From: Zantedeschia hybrid cultivar | Taxonomy: Eukaryota; Streptophyta; Magnoliopsida; Alismatales; Araceae | NCBI GenBank assembly: GCA_030544215.1 | Contig: JARZZO010000016.1 | Location: forward strand, 37,904,001 to 37,968,000 | DNA: 64,000 bases | Reading direction: 5' to 3' | Shown here: positions 43,663 to 53,654 of the stretch, piece by piece | Numbering within the stretch: the stretch's first letter is position 1 | Layout of the letters: every line of letters begins with the position of its first letter | Position numbers and translations under genes: made by a program | Notes under the pieces: generated by a model | Databases searched by the model: none | What the model was told of the DNA's origin: nothing | What the model saw: the letters and a program-made list of their open reading frames with translations, nothing else

Positions 43663-46251
43663 ATGTCTCAACGACCTGTAACCCGACGATCCGGACAGGG
43701 CGAAGCAGAGACACGGGAAGCCTCAGCGCAGCTGCTGCCCTCCGAAGGCGCCCCATCTGCTCCACCGAGCGCGGCTCTGCCAGTCATACCGGAGTCCCTC
43801 GCTGCAGAAGACCGGGTGGGAGTGCTCCAACAACAGATGGCGATACTAGCCGCTGCCGTCACCTCCCTCGCGCCTCTTCAGGAGATGGTGTCCGCCATCT
43901 CCCAGTGCATGGGATTGCTGGGCCAGCTTCCTCAGCAAGCACCGCTCCCTCCACTCTACCCGGTCCAAGATACAAGGTTCCGGCCAGCGCCCACACCGGT
44001 TTCCCCCGACGAAACCGCTACGGCGCGCAGCGATTCCTCGGCGCTACCTGCCCGAGCCCCTCGCGCCGACCGCATAACGGAGCAAGGCTATGCTTTGTCC
44101 GAGTTCCGCCCGGCCAGAACCGGAGGACAATCAGTCGCCACCTCAACCGCCCCGGACCTGGACCGGCGGCTGACGGCGATGCGGAAGGAAATGCAGCATA
44201 TGGTGTCTCGGCCATACGGGGCGCCCCTTGCTAGTAACATCCTTGAGCAAACCCCGTTCACGCCAGAGCTCCTGGCTACCGAGGTACCTCCCAATTTCAA
44301 GCTGCCGAAGGGCCCTCTCTACGACGGAATGACAGATCCGGTCTGTCATTTCCAGAGATTCAACACATACCTCTCGGTCCGAGGGGTCGCCGAGGCAGTC
44401 CGCTGCCGTCTTTTCCCCCTCACCCTTGAGAAAATTGCCTTAACTTGGTTCGAGACACTGGCCCCCAACTCTATCCACTCCCTAGTCCAGTTGAGCCAAC
44501 TGTTTATCGACCAGTTCTATGACGCCACCCGGCAGTGTAAAACTTCCGCCAGCCTGCTAGCCATTCGGCAAGGCCCCACCGAAACTCTCCAAGAGTATTT
44601 TACCAAGTTTCGGACCGAGGCCGCCCAAATCCCAAACCTTGATAGCTCGATTGCGGTCTCGGCCGTGATCAGCGGGTGTCGGGACGAAGGGCTCCTCGGC
44701 TCCATCGGGAAGCGCCATCCCCCTACATTCCAGGACCTCGTAGCCCGGGCCCACAAGTATATCAACCGAGAGGCCCTGATGATGTCCAAAGGTAAAGGCG
44801 CAGCCGAAGCAGCCTCGGCAACTGCCCCCCAGGTGGTCCACCCTCAGCCCGAAGATCAAGAGCCCTCCCGAAAGCGATATCGCAGGGAGGAGTGGGACCG
44901 AGCAAGGCGACGGGATCCGCAGCCGCGGTACCTACCGCTACCCGCTCCCCCTTCCCGAATGCTCATGGAGGTAAAGGACATGATCCAGCGACCAGAGCGC
45001 ATAAAGACGGATCTTCGCCGAAGGGACTCCGGCAAATACTGCGAGTATCATCGGGAGATCGGCCATACGACTGACGAGTGCCGACACCTTCGGGAGGAAA
45101 TCGACCGCCTCATCAAGGAAGGCAGACTGCCGCAGCTTCGACGAGAGCAGCCCCAGCAACAGCAGAACCGGGACGTCCCTGAGACGGCCAGGCAGCAGCA
45201 GCCCCCGGAAAAAGAAGTTGCTCCACCGCCAAAGATCACCTCGGCCCCGGTGGAAGCATCTCATCAAAGACCCAGCTCTGGGTCCATCATGATGATATCC
45301 GGAGGGCCGGGAGAAGGATCAAGGAGCCGACAGCACAGCTCTGCCACTACAGCGACGGTCGACGTCGAGCCGAAGCGGCCTCGCCAAGAAGATATTACCT
45401 TCGGCTCAGAGGACCTGATTGATATTCAGGTCCCTCACGACGACGCCCTCGTCATAAACGCTGTAATAAACAGTTACGATGTACATCGTATTTTTGTTGA
45501 TAATGGAAGCGCCCCAAACATCTTGTTTTACGATTGCTTTGTAAAAATGGGATTGAGTGAGGCTAATATGAAGCCTCACCGAGGCCCCCTCTTCGGCTTC
45601 AACGGTTCGCCCTGCCGAGTGGAGGGCATTATCCAACTCCCTGTAACCATAGGCTCCGCCCCCCGGCAACTAACCGTTGAAACGGATTTCGCCGTTGTAA
45701 AAATCGACTCAGCCTACAACGCCATCTTCGGCCGAAGGCTAATCGGCGGGGTTGGAGCTGTGCCTTCGTCTTTCCATCAAAAGCTAAAGTTCCATACTAG
45801 CCATGGAATAGGCGAGGCCAGGGGAAATCAAGAAGTAGCTTGGCAATACTACATGATTTCGGTCAAGGGGAAGGCTGCAGCCGAGTCCCTGACGATTGAA
45901 TCATCAGCCGAGGCATCCCCGGGAGAAGAACTCGTCGCCATTCCGGTTCCGAGAGGCGAAGGACGAACCCTGATGATAGGCTCCAGCCTGGAGAAAATCA
46001 AAGCGGAGAAGCTCACCGAGTTCTTAAAAAAGAATCTCGACGTCTTCGTCTGGTCTCCAACAGACATGCCCGGGGTCGACCCGGAAATAGCAGAACACCG
46101 ACTACACACCGATCCTAACCAGCCCCCGGTCAAGCAGAAGCGACGTACCTTCAATCAAGAAAGGAGAGCCGCCATCCAAGCCGAAGTTCAGAAGGGGCTG
46201 ACGCCGGGCACCTCCGAGAGGTGCATCACCCGGACTGGATCGCCAACGTAG
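43663..46251 (+). pseudogene. Ty3/gypsy gag-protease and start of RT (Tat type)
   Basis: The first 862 codons of the polyprotein. Residues about 190-390 form the gag capsid domain (PLYDGMTDPVCHFQRFNTYL; AVSAVISGCRDEGLLGSI). A zinc-knuckle-like motif CEYHREIGHTTDEC (45039-45081) has the CX2HX4HX4C form in place of CX2CX4HX4C. The aspartic protease (about 45400-45800) has an unusual active site, FVDNGSAPN, where most relatives have D-S/T-G. The RT start (AEHRLHTDPNQPPVKQKRR) follows; then a single-base frameshift near 46190 throws the reading out of frame and the rest of RT continues from 46221 in another frame. The start ATG at 43663 is 19 bp after the primer site. Confidence 0.88.
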
Positions 46252-47111
46252 TGATGGTGCCGAAGAATGATGGCAAGTGGCGAATGTGCGTGGACTTCAC
46301 CAACCTTAACAAAGCCTGTCCGATGGATAGCTTCCCGCTACCTCGGATAGATCAGGTGGTGGATGCAACCTCCGGCCACGAGCTCCTGAGCTTCCTCGAC
46401 GCCTATTCAGGCTATCACCAGATCCGAATGCATCCGGATGATGAAAGCAAAACCAGCTTCACGACCGATCTTAATATGTATTGCTATACCCGGATGCCCT
46501 TCGGCCTGAAGAATGCTGGCGCGACATATCAGCGCCTCGTCAATAAAGTGTTCGCCCCACAGCTCGGCCGCAACATGGAAGTCTACATAGACGATATGCT
46601 AGTCAAGAGCCGCGTCGCTGCAGAACATTTGGCCGACTTAGCAGAGACATTCTCTGCCCTGTGGCGATACAAAATGAAGCTGAACCCGACCAAGTGCGCC
46701 TTCGGGGTAGCCTCCGGGAAGTTCCTCGGCTACATGGTCACTCACCGAGGGGTAGAAGCTAACCCCGAGAAGGTTTCGGCCATCATACAGATGCGCCCTC
46801 CGGCTAACCTCCGAGAGGTACAGAAGCTAAACGGAAGGATTGCAGCCCTGAGCCGCTTCATGTCAAGAGCGGCGGATTACTGCTTCCCCTTCTTCAAGCT
46901 GCTAAAGAAGGCCAATAGCTTCGCCTGGACGGATGAGTGCCAGGCAGCCTTCGACCAACTGAAGGCCTACCTCTCCAAGGTCCCCATTCTGTCCAAGCCA
47001 GTCCCCGGAGAGCCGCTGAGCCTTTACCTCACGATATCCAAGACAGCTATCAGCGCCGTCCTTGTCCGAGAACAAGACGACATTCAGAAGCCAGTCTACT
47101 ATGCCAGCTGA
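46221..47111 (+). pseudogene. Ty3/gypsy reverse transcriptase
   Basis: Continuation of pol after the frameshift. RT motifs appear in order: WRMCVDFTNLNKACPMDSFP, FLDAYSGYHQIRM, MPFGLKNAGATYQRLV, and the catalytic YIDDM at 46583-46597, followed by the thumb (KFLGYMVTHRGVEANPEK) and the start of the first RNase H (LYLTISKTAISAVL). It ends at a TGA (47109) in the place of a residue before ALQGAE, and a TAA follows at about 47146, where relatives have Glu. Apart from these, the frame is well preserved, so the copy is fairly young. Confidence 0.9.
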
Positions 47112-47153
47112 GCCCTTCAAGGAGCAGAACTCCGGTATCTCGCTCTATAAAAG

Positions 47154-49169
47154 TTGGCTTTGGCCCTCGTCTCATCTGCAAGGAGGCTCCGGCCTTATTT
47201 TCTTACCCATTCGGTAAAGGTCCTCACCGACCAGCCTTTAAGGCAAGTTCTCTCCCGGCCAGAGGTATCCGGCAGACTGGCGAAATGGGCGATCGAACTA
47301 GGAGAGTTCGACATCTCCTACGTACCTCGGGTAGCGATAAAAGCTCAGGCATTAGCTGACTTTATTGCCGAGCTCACTCCCGAAGCTTCCTCGGCACCTC
47401 AGCCGGAAGCCGACGTATCCGAAGCCGAGGACACTTCGGCTCGCACACCGGCGGACGAGTGGCAACTCTATGTAGACGGCTCCGTATGCTCCACGGGCAG
47501 CGGCGCCGGATGGATCCTGGCGTCGCCCGTCGTAACGGAGTACGCGCTACGCTTCTCCTTTCCAGCCACCAATAACGCCGCCGAATATGAAGCCCTCATT
47601 TCCGACCTCCGGGCCGCAAGAAAGCTCGGCGTCCGGAACCTAAAGGCTTTTAGCGACTCTCAGCTGATTGCCAGTCATGTTTCCGGGGAGTACGAAGCTC
47701 GGGATGCGATAATGACATCTTATCTCCAGGTGACTCGTAAGATCCTCGCTCAATTCAATTCCTGTATAATCGTGCGGATCCCGAGAGCCGAGAATGCCCG
47801 AGCCGATGCCCTTTCCCGGCTGGCGTCAACCCAAGACGGGGGAGGAGGCCGAATGATCCTAGTGGAGGAACTCGCCGAACCAAGCCTCGGTAAGCCTGAG
47901 GTCATGCAAGTAACCGAGGCCGAAGCCGAGACCTGGATGACTCCCCTTGTCGCTTTCCTCCTCCGAAGAGAAGTCCCGCCCGATCCAAAGGAAGCGAAGC
48001 ATGTTCGGCAGCGTTCATCTCACTTCCTTCTTCTGGACGGGCTGCTATATAAGAAGTCTTTCGGCCGACCGTTACTACGGTGCCTCGGCCCAACCGAAGC
48101 CAACTACGCCATGCGAGAGGTGCACGAAGGGGTATGCGGAGCACATGCGGGAGGAAGGGCTCTGGCTCACAAGCTTCTAAGGCAAGGATACTGGTGGCCG
48201 ATGCTCCGAGAGGACGCATTAGCCCTCGTACGTCGCTGCGATCAATGCCAAAGGTTCAGCTCCCTCATCCACCAGTCAGCCACCCTTCTCACTCCTTTAT
48301 CCGACCCCTGGCCTTTCGCTCAATGGGGAATCGACCTCCTGGGGCCTTTTCCTGTCGCCACCGGCCAAAGGAAATTCCTCATCGTGGCGGTAGACTACTT
48401 CACCAAGTGGGTAGAAGCCGAACCCCTCGCGTCCATAACCGATAGCAATGCTTGGAACTTCGTATGGAAGTCCATCATCTGCCGGTTCGGCATCCCCCGG
48501 GCCATCATCTCAGACAACGGCAAGCAGTTCGATAACCATCGGTTCAGCGATAATTGCGCCGACTTCGGCATCCTTCACAAGTTCACTTCGGTAGCACACC
48601 CCCGGGCAAACGGCCAGGTCGAGGTCACCAACCGAAGCCTGTTGCAAGGGCTAAAAACCCGCCTCGGCGAAGCCAAAGGCCGATGGGTAGAGGAGCTACC
48701 AAGTGTTCTTTGGGCGTATCGGACTACGAGCCGAACCCCTACCGGCGAAACTCCATTTCGCATGGCTTATGGGATAGAGGTCGTTATTCCTGTAGAAATC
48801 GGCCTTCCCTCTCCAAGAGTCATTACTTACGATCCAGAGGCCAATGAAGAAGTCTTGAAGGATCATCTTGATCTCATAGAAGAAACCCGAGATAAAGCTC
48901 GCATTCGGCTGGCAGCTTATCAACAGCGCATGGCCAGGTACCACAACACTCGAGTGAAGCCCCGAAGCTTCGAAATAGGGAGCCTCGTGCTGAGGAATGC
49001 TCATGCGTCTAAGCCAGCCGAAGCCGCAGGGAAGCTTGCCCCCAACTGGGAAGGGCCATATCGTGTAAAGGAGGTAATCAGACGAGGGGCTTATCGGTTG
49101 GAGACCCTTTCAGGCCAACCTCTCCCTCGCACCTGGAATGTGGAACGCCTTCGGCGTTACTTTATGTAA
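47154..49169 (+). pseudogene. Ty3/gypsy RNase H, second RNase H and integrase
   Basis: The rest of the first RNase H (FLTHSVKVLTDQPLRQVLSR) is followed by a separate second RNase H at about 47455-47830 with its own acidic residues: LYVDGSVCSTGSGAGW, NNAAEYEAL, AFSDSQL and RADALSRL. An extra RNase H of this kind marks the Tat lineage. Integrase follows: the zinc-binding region (HEGVCGAHAGGRAL..CDQCQ), catalytic D in WGIDLLGPF, D in IISDNGKQFD, E in ANGQVEVTN, and a C-terminal region (KLAPNWEGPYRVKEVIRRGA). No chromodomain is visible. The frame is intact to the stop at 49167; as part of the whole element it is cut off from gag by the upstream stops. Confidence 0.9.
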
Positions 49170-49229
49170 ATCACTTCCCCCGGAATTTAGCCGGAAGGCA
49201 TGAATAAAAATCTCCTTTTCGAAAAATCA

Positions 49230-50090
49230 TGACTATAAGTCCGCAAGCAACCCGTACCGATCGAGAAGCGGCATGGTTTTCTAAGCCCGCAGGTAACCTG
49301 AACCGAGAGTGGCTTCGGCCATGCGTACCAGATCGGGAAGCGGCACGGTATATTTCTAAGCCCGCAGGTAACCTGAACCGAGAGTGGCTTCGGCCATGCG
49401 TACCGGATCGGGAAGCAGCACAGTATATTTCTAAGCCCGCAGGTAACCTAAACCGAGAGTGGCTTCGGCCATGCGTACCGGATCGGGAAGCGGCACGGTA
49501 TATTTCTAAGTCCGTGTAAACTGTACCAGGAGTGGCTACGGCCATGCAAACCGTATCGGGAGCGGCATGGTTTTCTATTCTAAGTCCGTGTAAATCGTAC
49601 CGGGAGTGGCTTCGGCCATGCAAACCGTATCGGGAGCGGCATGGTTTTCTATTCTAAGTCCGTGTAAACCGTACCGAGAGTGGCTTCGGCCATGCAAACC
49701 GTATCGGGAGCGGCATGGTATTCTAAGTCCGTGCAAACCGTACCGGGAGTGGCTTCGGCCATGCAAACCGTATCGGGAGCGGCATGGTTTTCTATTCTAA
49801 GTCCGTGTAAACCGTACCGGGAGTGGCTTCGGCCATGCAAACCGTATCGGGAGCGGCATGGTTTTCTATTCTAAGTCCATGTAAACCGTACCGAGAGTGG
49901 CTTCGGCCATGCAAACCGTATCGGGAGCGGCATGATATTCTAAGTCCGTGTAAACCGTACCGGAAGTGGCTTCGGCCATGCAAACCGTATCGGGAGCGGC
50001 ATGGTTTTTCTATTCTAAAGTCCGCGTGTGCCGTACCGGGAGTGGCTTCGGCCATGCAAACCGTGTCGGGAGCGGCAGGTTATTCCCTCA
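49230..50090 (+). repeat. 3' minisatellite of the Tat element, about 11 units of 70-77 bp
   Basis: Tandem units centred on GTGGCTTCGGCCATGC, at about 49308, 49385, 49457, 49530, 49604, 49680, 49750, 49825, 49898, 49966 and 50041. The first three are a subtype with CCGCAGGTAACCTGAACCG; the rest carry CCGTGTAAACCGTACCG and GGTTTTCTATTC. Tandem repeats in the untranslated region after pol are common in Tat/Ogre elements. Open frames through the array are by-products of unit length. Confidence 0.9.
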
Positions 50091-50382
50091 GATCGTATAA
50101 ATCGTATTGGTAAAGGCCCCGGCCGCGTAAACCATATCGGTGGCGATACTTTTTCAACTTCATATCCGAACCTATATCGGGTCTCGGCCGTGCGAGCCGC
50201 AACTAAAACGACGACAAGGTCTCGGACTCAAGAAGAACCAGATTCGGTCGTTCATTCAGAGCACAAAGATAAAGCCAAAAATACTTCCTATATATGTAGT
50301 AAAGGAAGTACAAAATCGGCCGTCCATCTGGCCGTAGACTTACAAAGAAAGTCAAAAACAAAAACTGGGACAGGCCCCCGTG
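50091..50382. other. Spacer between minisatellite and antisense gene
   Basis: Degenerate minisatellite words (CGGCCGCGTAAACCATATCGG at 50120 in shorter form), then AT-richer sequence without a supported gene. Confidence 0.4.
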
Positions 50383-50760
50383 TCAGCCCTCGGTATTCCC
50401 CCCATCCACATCAACTGGGCTCCGGCTATCCGAGGCCCGCCGGGCGTCCTTGTCCTGGATCTCGGCCTTAAGGGCCTGATTTTCGGCCCGGACCGTAGCC
50501 AGCTCCCGCTTGACCTTCTCCTTCTCCCATTCAGCCTTCACCTTGGCCTCGGAAGAAGCTCGAGTTGCCGCCGCCTGCTCCTCCAGCTGAGCCCGCATCC
50601 GGGCATTCGCAGCTAAGAGCCAGTCGACACTGGACTCAAAGTCGCGTCCCGCCGAGGGGCCCTCGCCTGAAGCCGACGATGCCGACGCCCTCTCGGCATC
50701 CTGGAGTTGGTCTCGGATGATCGCTTGACGACGGATCAGGACGCTACCCGTGACCGAGGC
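50383..50760 (-). CDS. Antisense gene of the Tat element, exon 2 (coiled coil)
   Basis: Minus-strand exon after a canonical acceptor (CTGCAG at 50761-50766). It reads ASVTGSVLIRRQAIIRDQLQ, then a Glu/Ala/Lys-rich helix (AKVKAEWEKEKVKRELATVR; ENQALKAEIQDKDARR) typical of a coiled coil, and stops near 50383. Antisense ORFs between pol and the 3' LTR are known from Tat-lineage elements such as maize Grande (gene 23). Function unknown; the coiled coil suggests dimerisation. Confidence 0.6.
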   Translation of the reverse strand, partial: ASVTGSVLIRRQAIIRDQLQDAERASASSASGEGPSAGRDFESSVDWLLAANARMRAQLEEQAAATRASSEAKVKAEWEKEKVKRELATVRAENQALKAEIQDKDARRASDSRSPVDVDGGNTEG

Positions 50761-50845
50761 CTGCAGCCGAAAGCAGATAAGGGTCAGCAAACCCGAAACA
50801 AGCTAAGGGAAATGCTAGACTGGAGCGCACAAGGAAGCTTCTTAC
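50761..50845 (-). other. Intron of the antisense gene (85 bp)
   Basis: On the minus strand the segment begins GTAAGAAGC after GTCCAG and ends TTTCGGCTGCAG before GCCTCG. A pyrimidine-containing 3' end and exact GT-AG limits join the flanking frames without a shift (ARLAVQ to ASVTG). Confidence 0.68.
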
Positions 50846-51375
50846 CTGGACCGCCAATCGGGCGCTTATCAGCGCCAGTTCAGTGGCCGAATGATCCTTC
50901 AGCTGCTCCAGGGCCGACGGGAGAGTTAGGCCGCGAAGCAGACGCAGGCACGTCGCGGGTCCTCAAGACTCTCGTCCTTGTAGATCCCCAGGTTGGGGAC
51001 CCACAGCTCGCGCTCCTGCTCGCGAGGCGCCTGCGACCCGGCGCCTTCCTGATCTTCCGCCCCCGCCATCACGGCCGAGGGAGAATCGCCCCTTGGCGCT
51101 TCAGGGGACGACGGCATCGGAGCCCTTCGGGCCGCAGCCGATTTCTTAGCCGGGGCCGGCTCTGCTTCGCCAGGCTCGTCCGCCCGGCCCCGCTTCGGCA
51201 GTCGGCCGCCCCTTCGGGCAACCGACTTGCTCTTCCGCTCCCTCTCAAGAGCGGCAGCAGCAGTACGGCCCTCAGAGGAAGCCGCTATCATCGTGATCCC
51301 GGCCCGGACGCTCGGGGCCACGGTACCTCGTCCAGCCCCTCCTGCCGCCTGCGGACGGGACGACTGGGGTTGGCC
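50846..51375 (-). pseudogene. Antisense gene of the Tat element, exon 1
   Basis: Minus-strand frame from about 51321 (MAPSVRAGITMIAASSEGRT), rich in Arg, Lys, Ala and Pro (KSVARRGGRLPKRGRADEPG), then LWVPNLGIYKDESLEDP. A one-base frameshift near 50958 follows, after which the reading continues in the neighbouring frame as LEQLKDHSATELALISARLA up to the GTAAGA donor. The basic stretch looks like a nuclear-localisation or nucleic-acid-binding region. The true start may lie upstream of 51321. Confidence 0.5.
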
Positions 51376-51377
51376 GC

Positions 51378-53654
51378 TGTAGACACGCTAATTTTGACAT
51401 CATTTTGAGTAAATTTCATATCATATAATAATGCCTCAGAATGGTCTGATAATTAATCATTGATTAATTTTTATTGATCTTTTTGAGTGTCGGGTTTAAC
51501 AGACATGTTTAAGTTAATCAATTGAATTGATTTTAACTTAAATTTTAGTTGAAATATGAACAAGTCTAAAAGACGTCTACATGTCTGGACGCCATTTAGA
51601 GTTTATTCCTATTTTGACGTTTAAATTTGAATTTTAATCAATTGATTAATTAGCTAAAAGGCGTCTGTGAGTATTGACGCGTTTTATGTTTCCTAAGCTA
51701 TTTCTACTTCTCTTCCGGATGTTTATCCTTATCTTAATTAGTGTAAAAGACGTCTGCACATGTAGACGCGTTACAGATAAAGATAAGTTTCCCGGATGTT
51801 TATCCTTATCTTAATTAATCTGAAAAGGCGTCAGCAAATGTGGACGCGTTTTAGATAATTACAGATAAAGATGAATTAATCTGTATTTATCTGTTGGTTA
51901 AGATGGATAAATCCTAAATTTTTTCATGTAAATCCGCGGACGCAGAAGAAGTCTATAAATACCTTACATCTTGAAGAGTTAAAAAATGTTAAGCGTAATC
52001 TTGAGTTGATTATCATTGAGCAATAGCGAGTTGAAGATCGGAGCAAGAACGTCGGAACGCCGAAGCGCTGCCATTTCCAGAAGTCGGCGTCCTTTCAAGA
52101 TTCTTCATCCATTCAAGAATTCAACCATTGGGCATAAGTCTTTATTTTCTGCATTCATTTCATTTAGTTCTCCATTCTTCATTCACTTCATGCAACACAC
52201 ATTACATTCATTCTTTTCAAAACCTATTTGATTAAGGGGTTTCAAAAGCCACTCAACAAGTAAGTTTGCTGTTTAATTGCATGTTTAACATCATGATTAG
52301 AACAAATACTATTCTTGCTTAAAGTTCTCATCATTGTTTCTTCATCTCTTTTCTTTCTATTTCTGCTGCACTCAACAAAAGGAGAATCAAAAGGAGTAAA
52401 TCAAGCACAAAGTCACAAGAATCTCTGGACGATCCTCAAATTCTCAACTTCAAATTCAACAGCAAGAACAAAGAACAAAGAAAGGGCTCTCTTTTTTCAG
52501 CCGGCTGAAGGAGGGGAATCAAGAGCTCAATATCTTCCGCATTCAAACAGGTAGGCGATCAAAACTTTCTTTTGGAAGATCACTTCACGTAGTTTCTATT
52601 TTTAATAGGTTTATTTTGCACTAAACAACATAGATTTTTCATGTTAATCACACGATCATTTTAAGCACTCATAGCTTTTTTTGGCGATCACGGTGGGACC
52701 TGGTCTCGCCATCTTTTAGTTTTTTGTTCTTGCTATCATTAATCGGGCACCCACGGTGCACCACTTGTGTCTCTCGACACGTCCTCACCAATTGGTGAGT
52801 GTTTTAGTTTAGTTAATTTCCCTCGTGCACCACGTGCACACCCCTGTGGCAAGATCTTGCCCTCCCCGTTGATTAATTAAAAAAGCTGTTTCTGTGATGA
52901 AAATGCTGTGTGATTGATTGGCATCTTGGTTGTTTAGTTAGTAAAATCATCCTGTTAAAATCTGGAACTAAAAAAAATCTGCATGAGTTGATTATTTACT
53001 GTTTTTATCTTGTTTGAGGAGGATTCAACCCAGAAAATCCTCCTGCAAAACTGTTTCTGCGACTTGAAAAGCGTCTAGGAGCACTAATGCGTTTTAAACC
53101 GCGTCAACACACCCAGACGCCTTTTAGCCATTTCCTCTCTGCTGTCTGCATCTGAGTTTCTGCGAAAAAATTAAGATTTTGTTTGAATAGCGTCGACTAT
53201 ACTCGACGCGATTCAGGCAGTTTCTAAGTTAATTTGCAGTTCCCAGATTTTTGTGACTTGTGTGCTACTACCCATTATTATTAAGCATTAGAGGCCATCC
53301 AGGCCATAGGACATACGCATTGAGGCGAATACCCTCCTTTTCTTAGGAACACCTTACTTGACTCTGATTGGGTTGCTCCCTTGATCAAACTAGAGAAGTT
53401 GACGTTAAGACCTCCATAAGTCCCCAAAATCAAGGTACTCCTCCTTGATCATCGGGCTGGTTGTACCAGTTGAAGTCCCGGTTAGATTCCATAAAGCGTT
53501 GTGAGAGAAAGCCGTAGAGAATAACGGTGGATATTGAACTGAAACTAGGATCCTTTCCCTGAGCGAATTTGTGGTTTAATTAAATCCAAATAACTCAACA
53601 AGGAATCTCAAAATCACGTTAAGCATCCACTTGATTGATTAATCTCTGTGCAAC
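51378..53654 (+). mobile_element. 5' LTR and leader of second Ty3/gypsy element
   Basis: The sequence changes abruptly at TGTAGACACGCTAATTTTG (51378), directly after the antisense gene of the first element, so the second element probably inserted there. A TATA box is at 51954. A candidate primer-site zone, TTTGGCGATCACGGTGGGAC, is near 52679, but the LTR end could not be fixed. The region carries repeated GCGTC/GACGC inverted repeats (51567, 51655, 51745, 51822, 53066, 53190). Leader sequence then runs to the gag start. Confidence 0.6.
51954..51961 (+). promoter_or_regulatory. TATA box of second element
   Basis: TATAAATA, about 575 bp after the presumed LTR start, followed by an AC-rich putative start region. 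Fits an LTR promoter. Confidence 0.55.

Noticed and set aside
43668..44859. Minus- and other-frame ORFs overlapping the gag of the first element
   Set aside because: GC-rich coding sequence produces open shadow frames; the plus frame has clear gag motifs.
49229..50113. Several 60-95 codon frames on both strands across the minisatellite
   Set aside because: They arise because the repeat unit length is close to a multiple of three; the peptides are repeats of the unit and have no domain.
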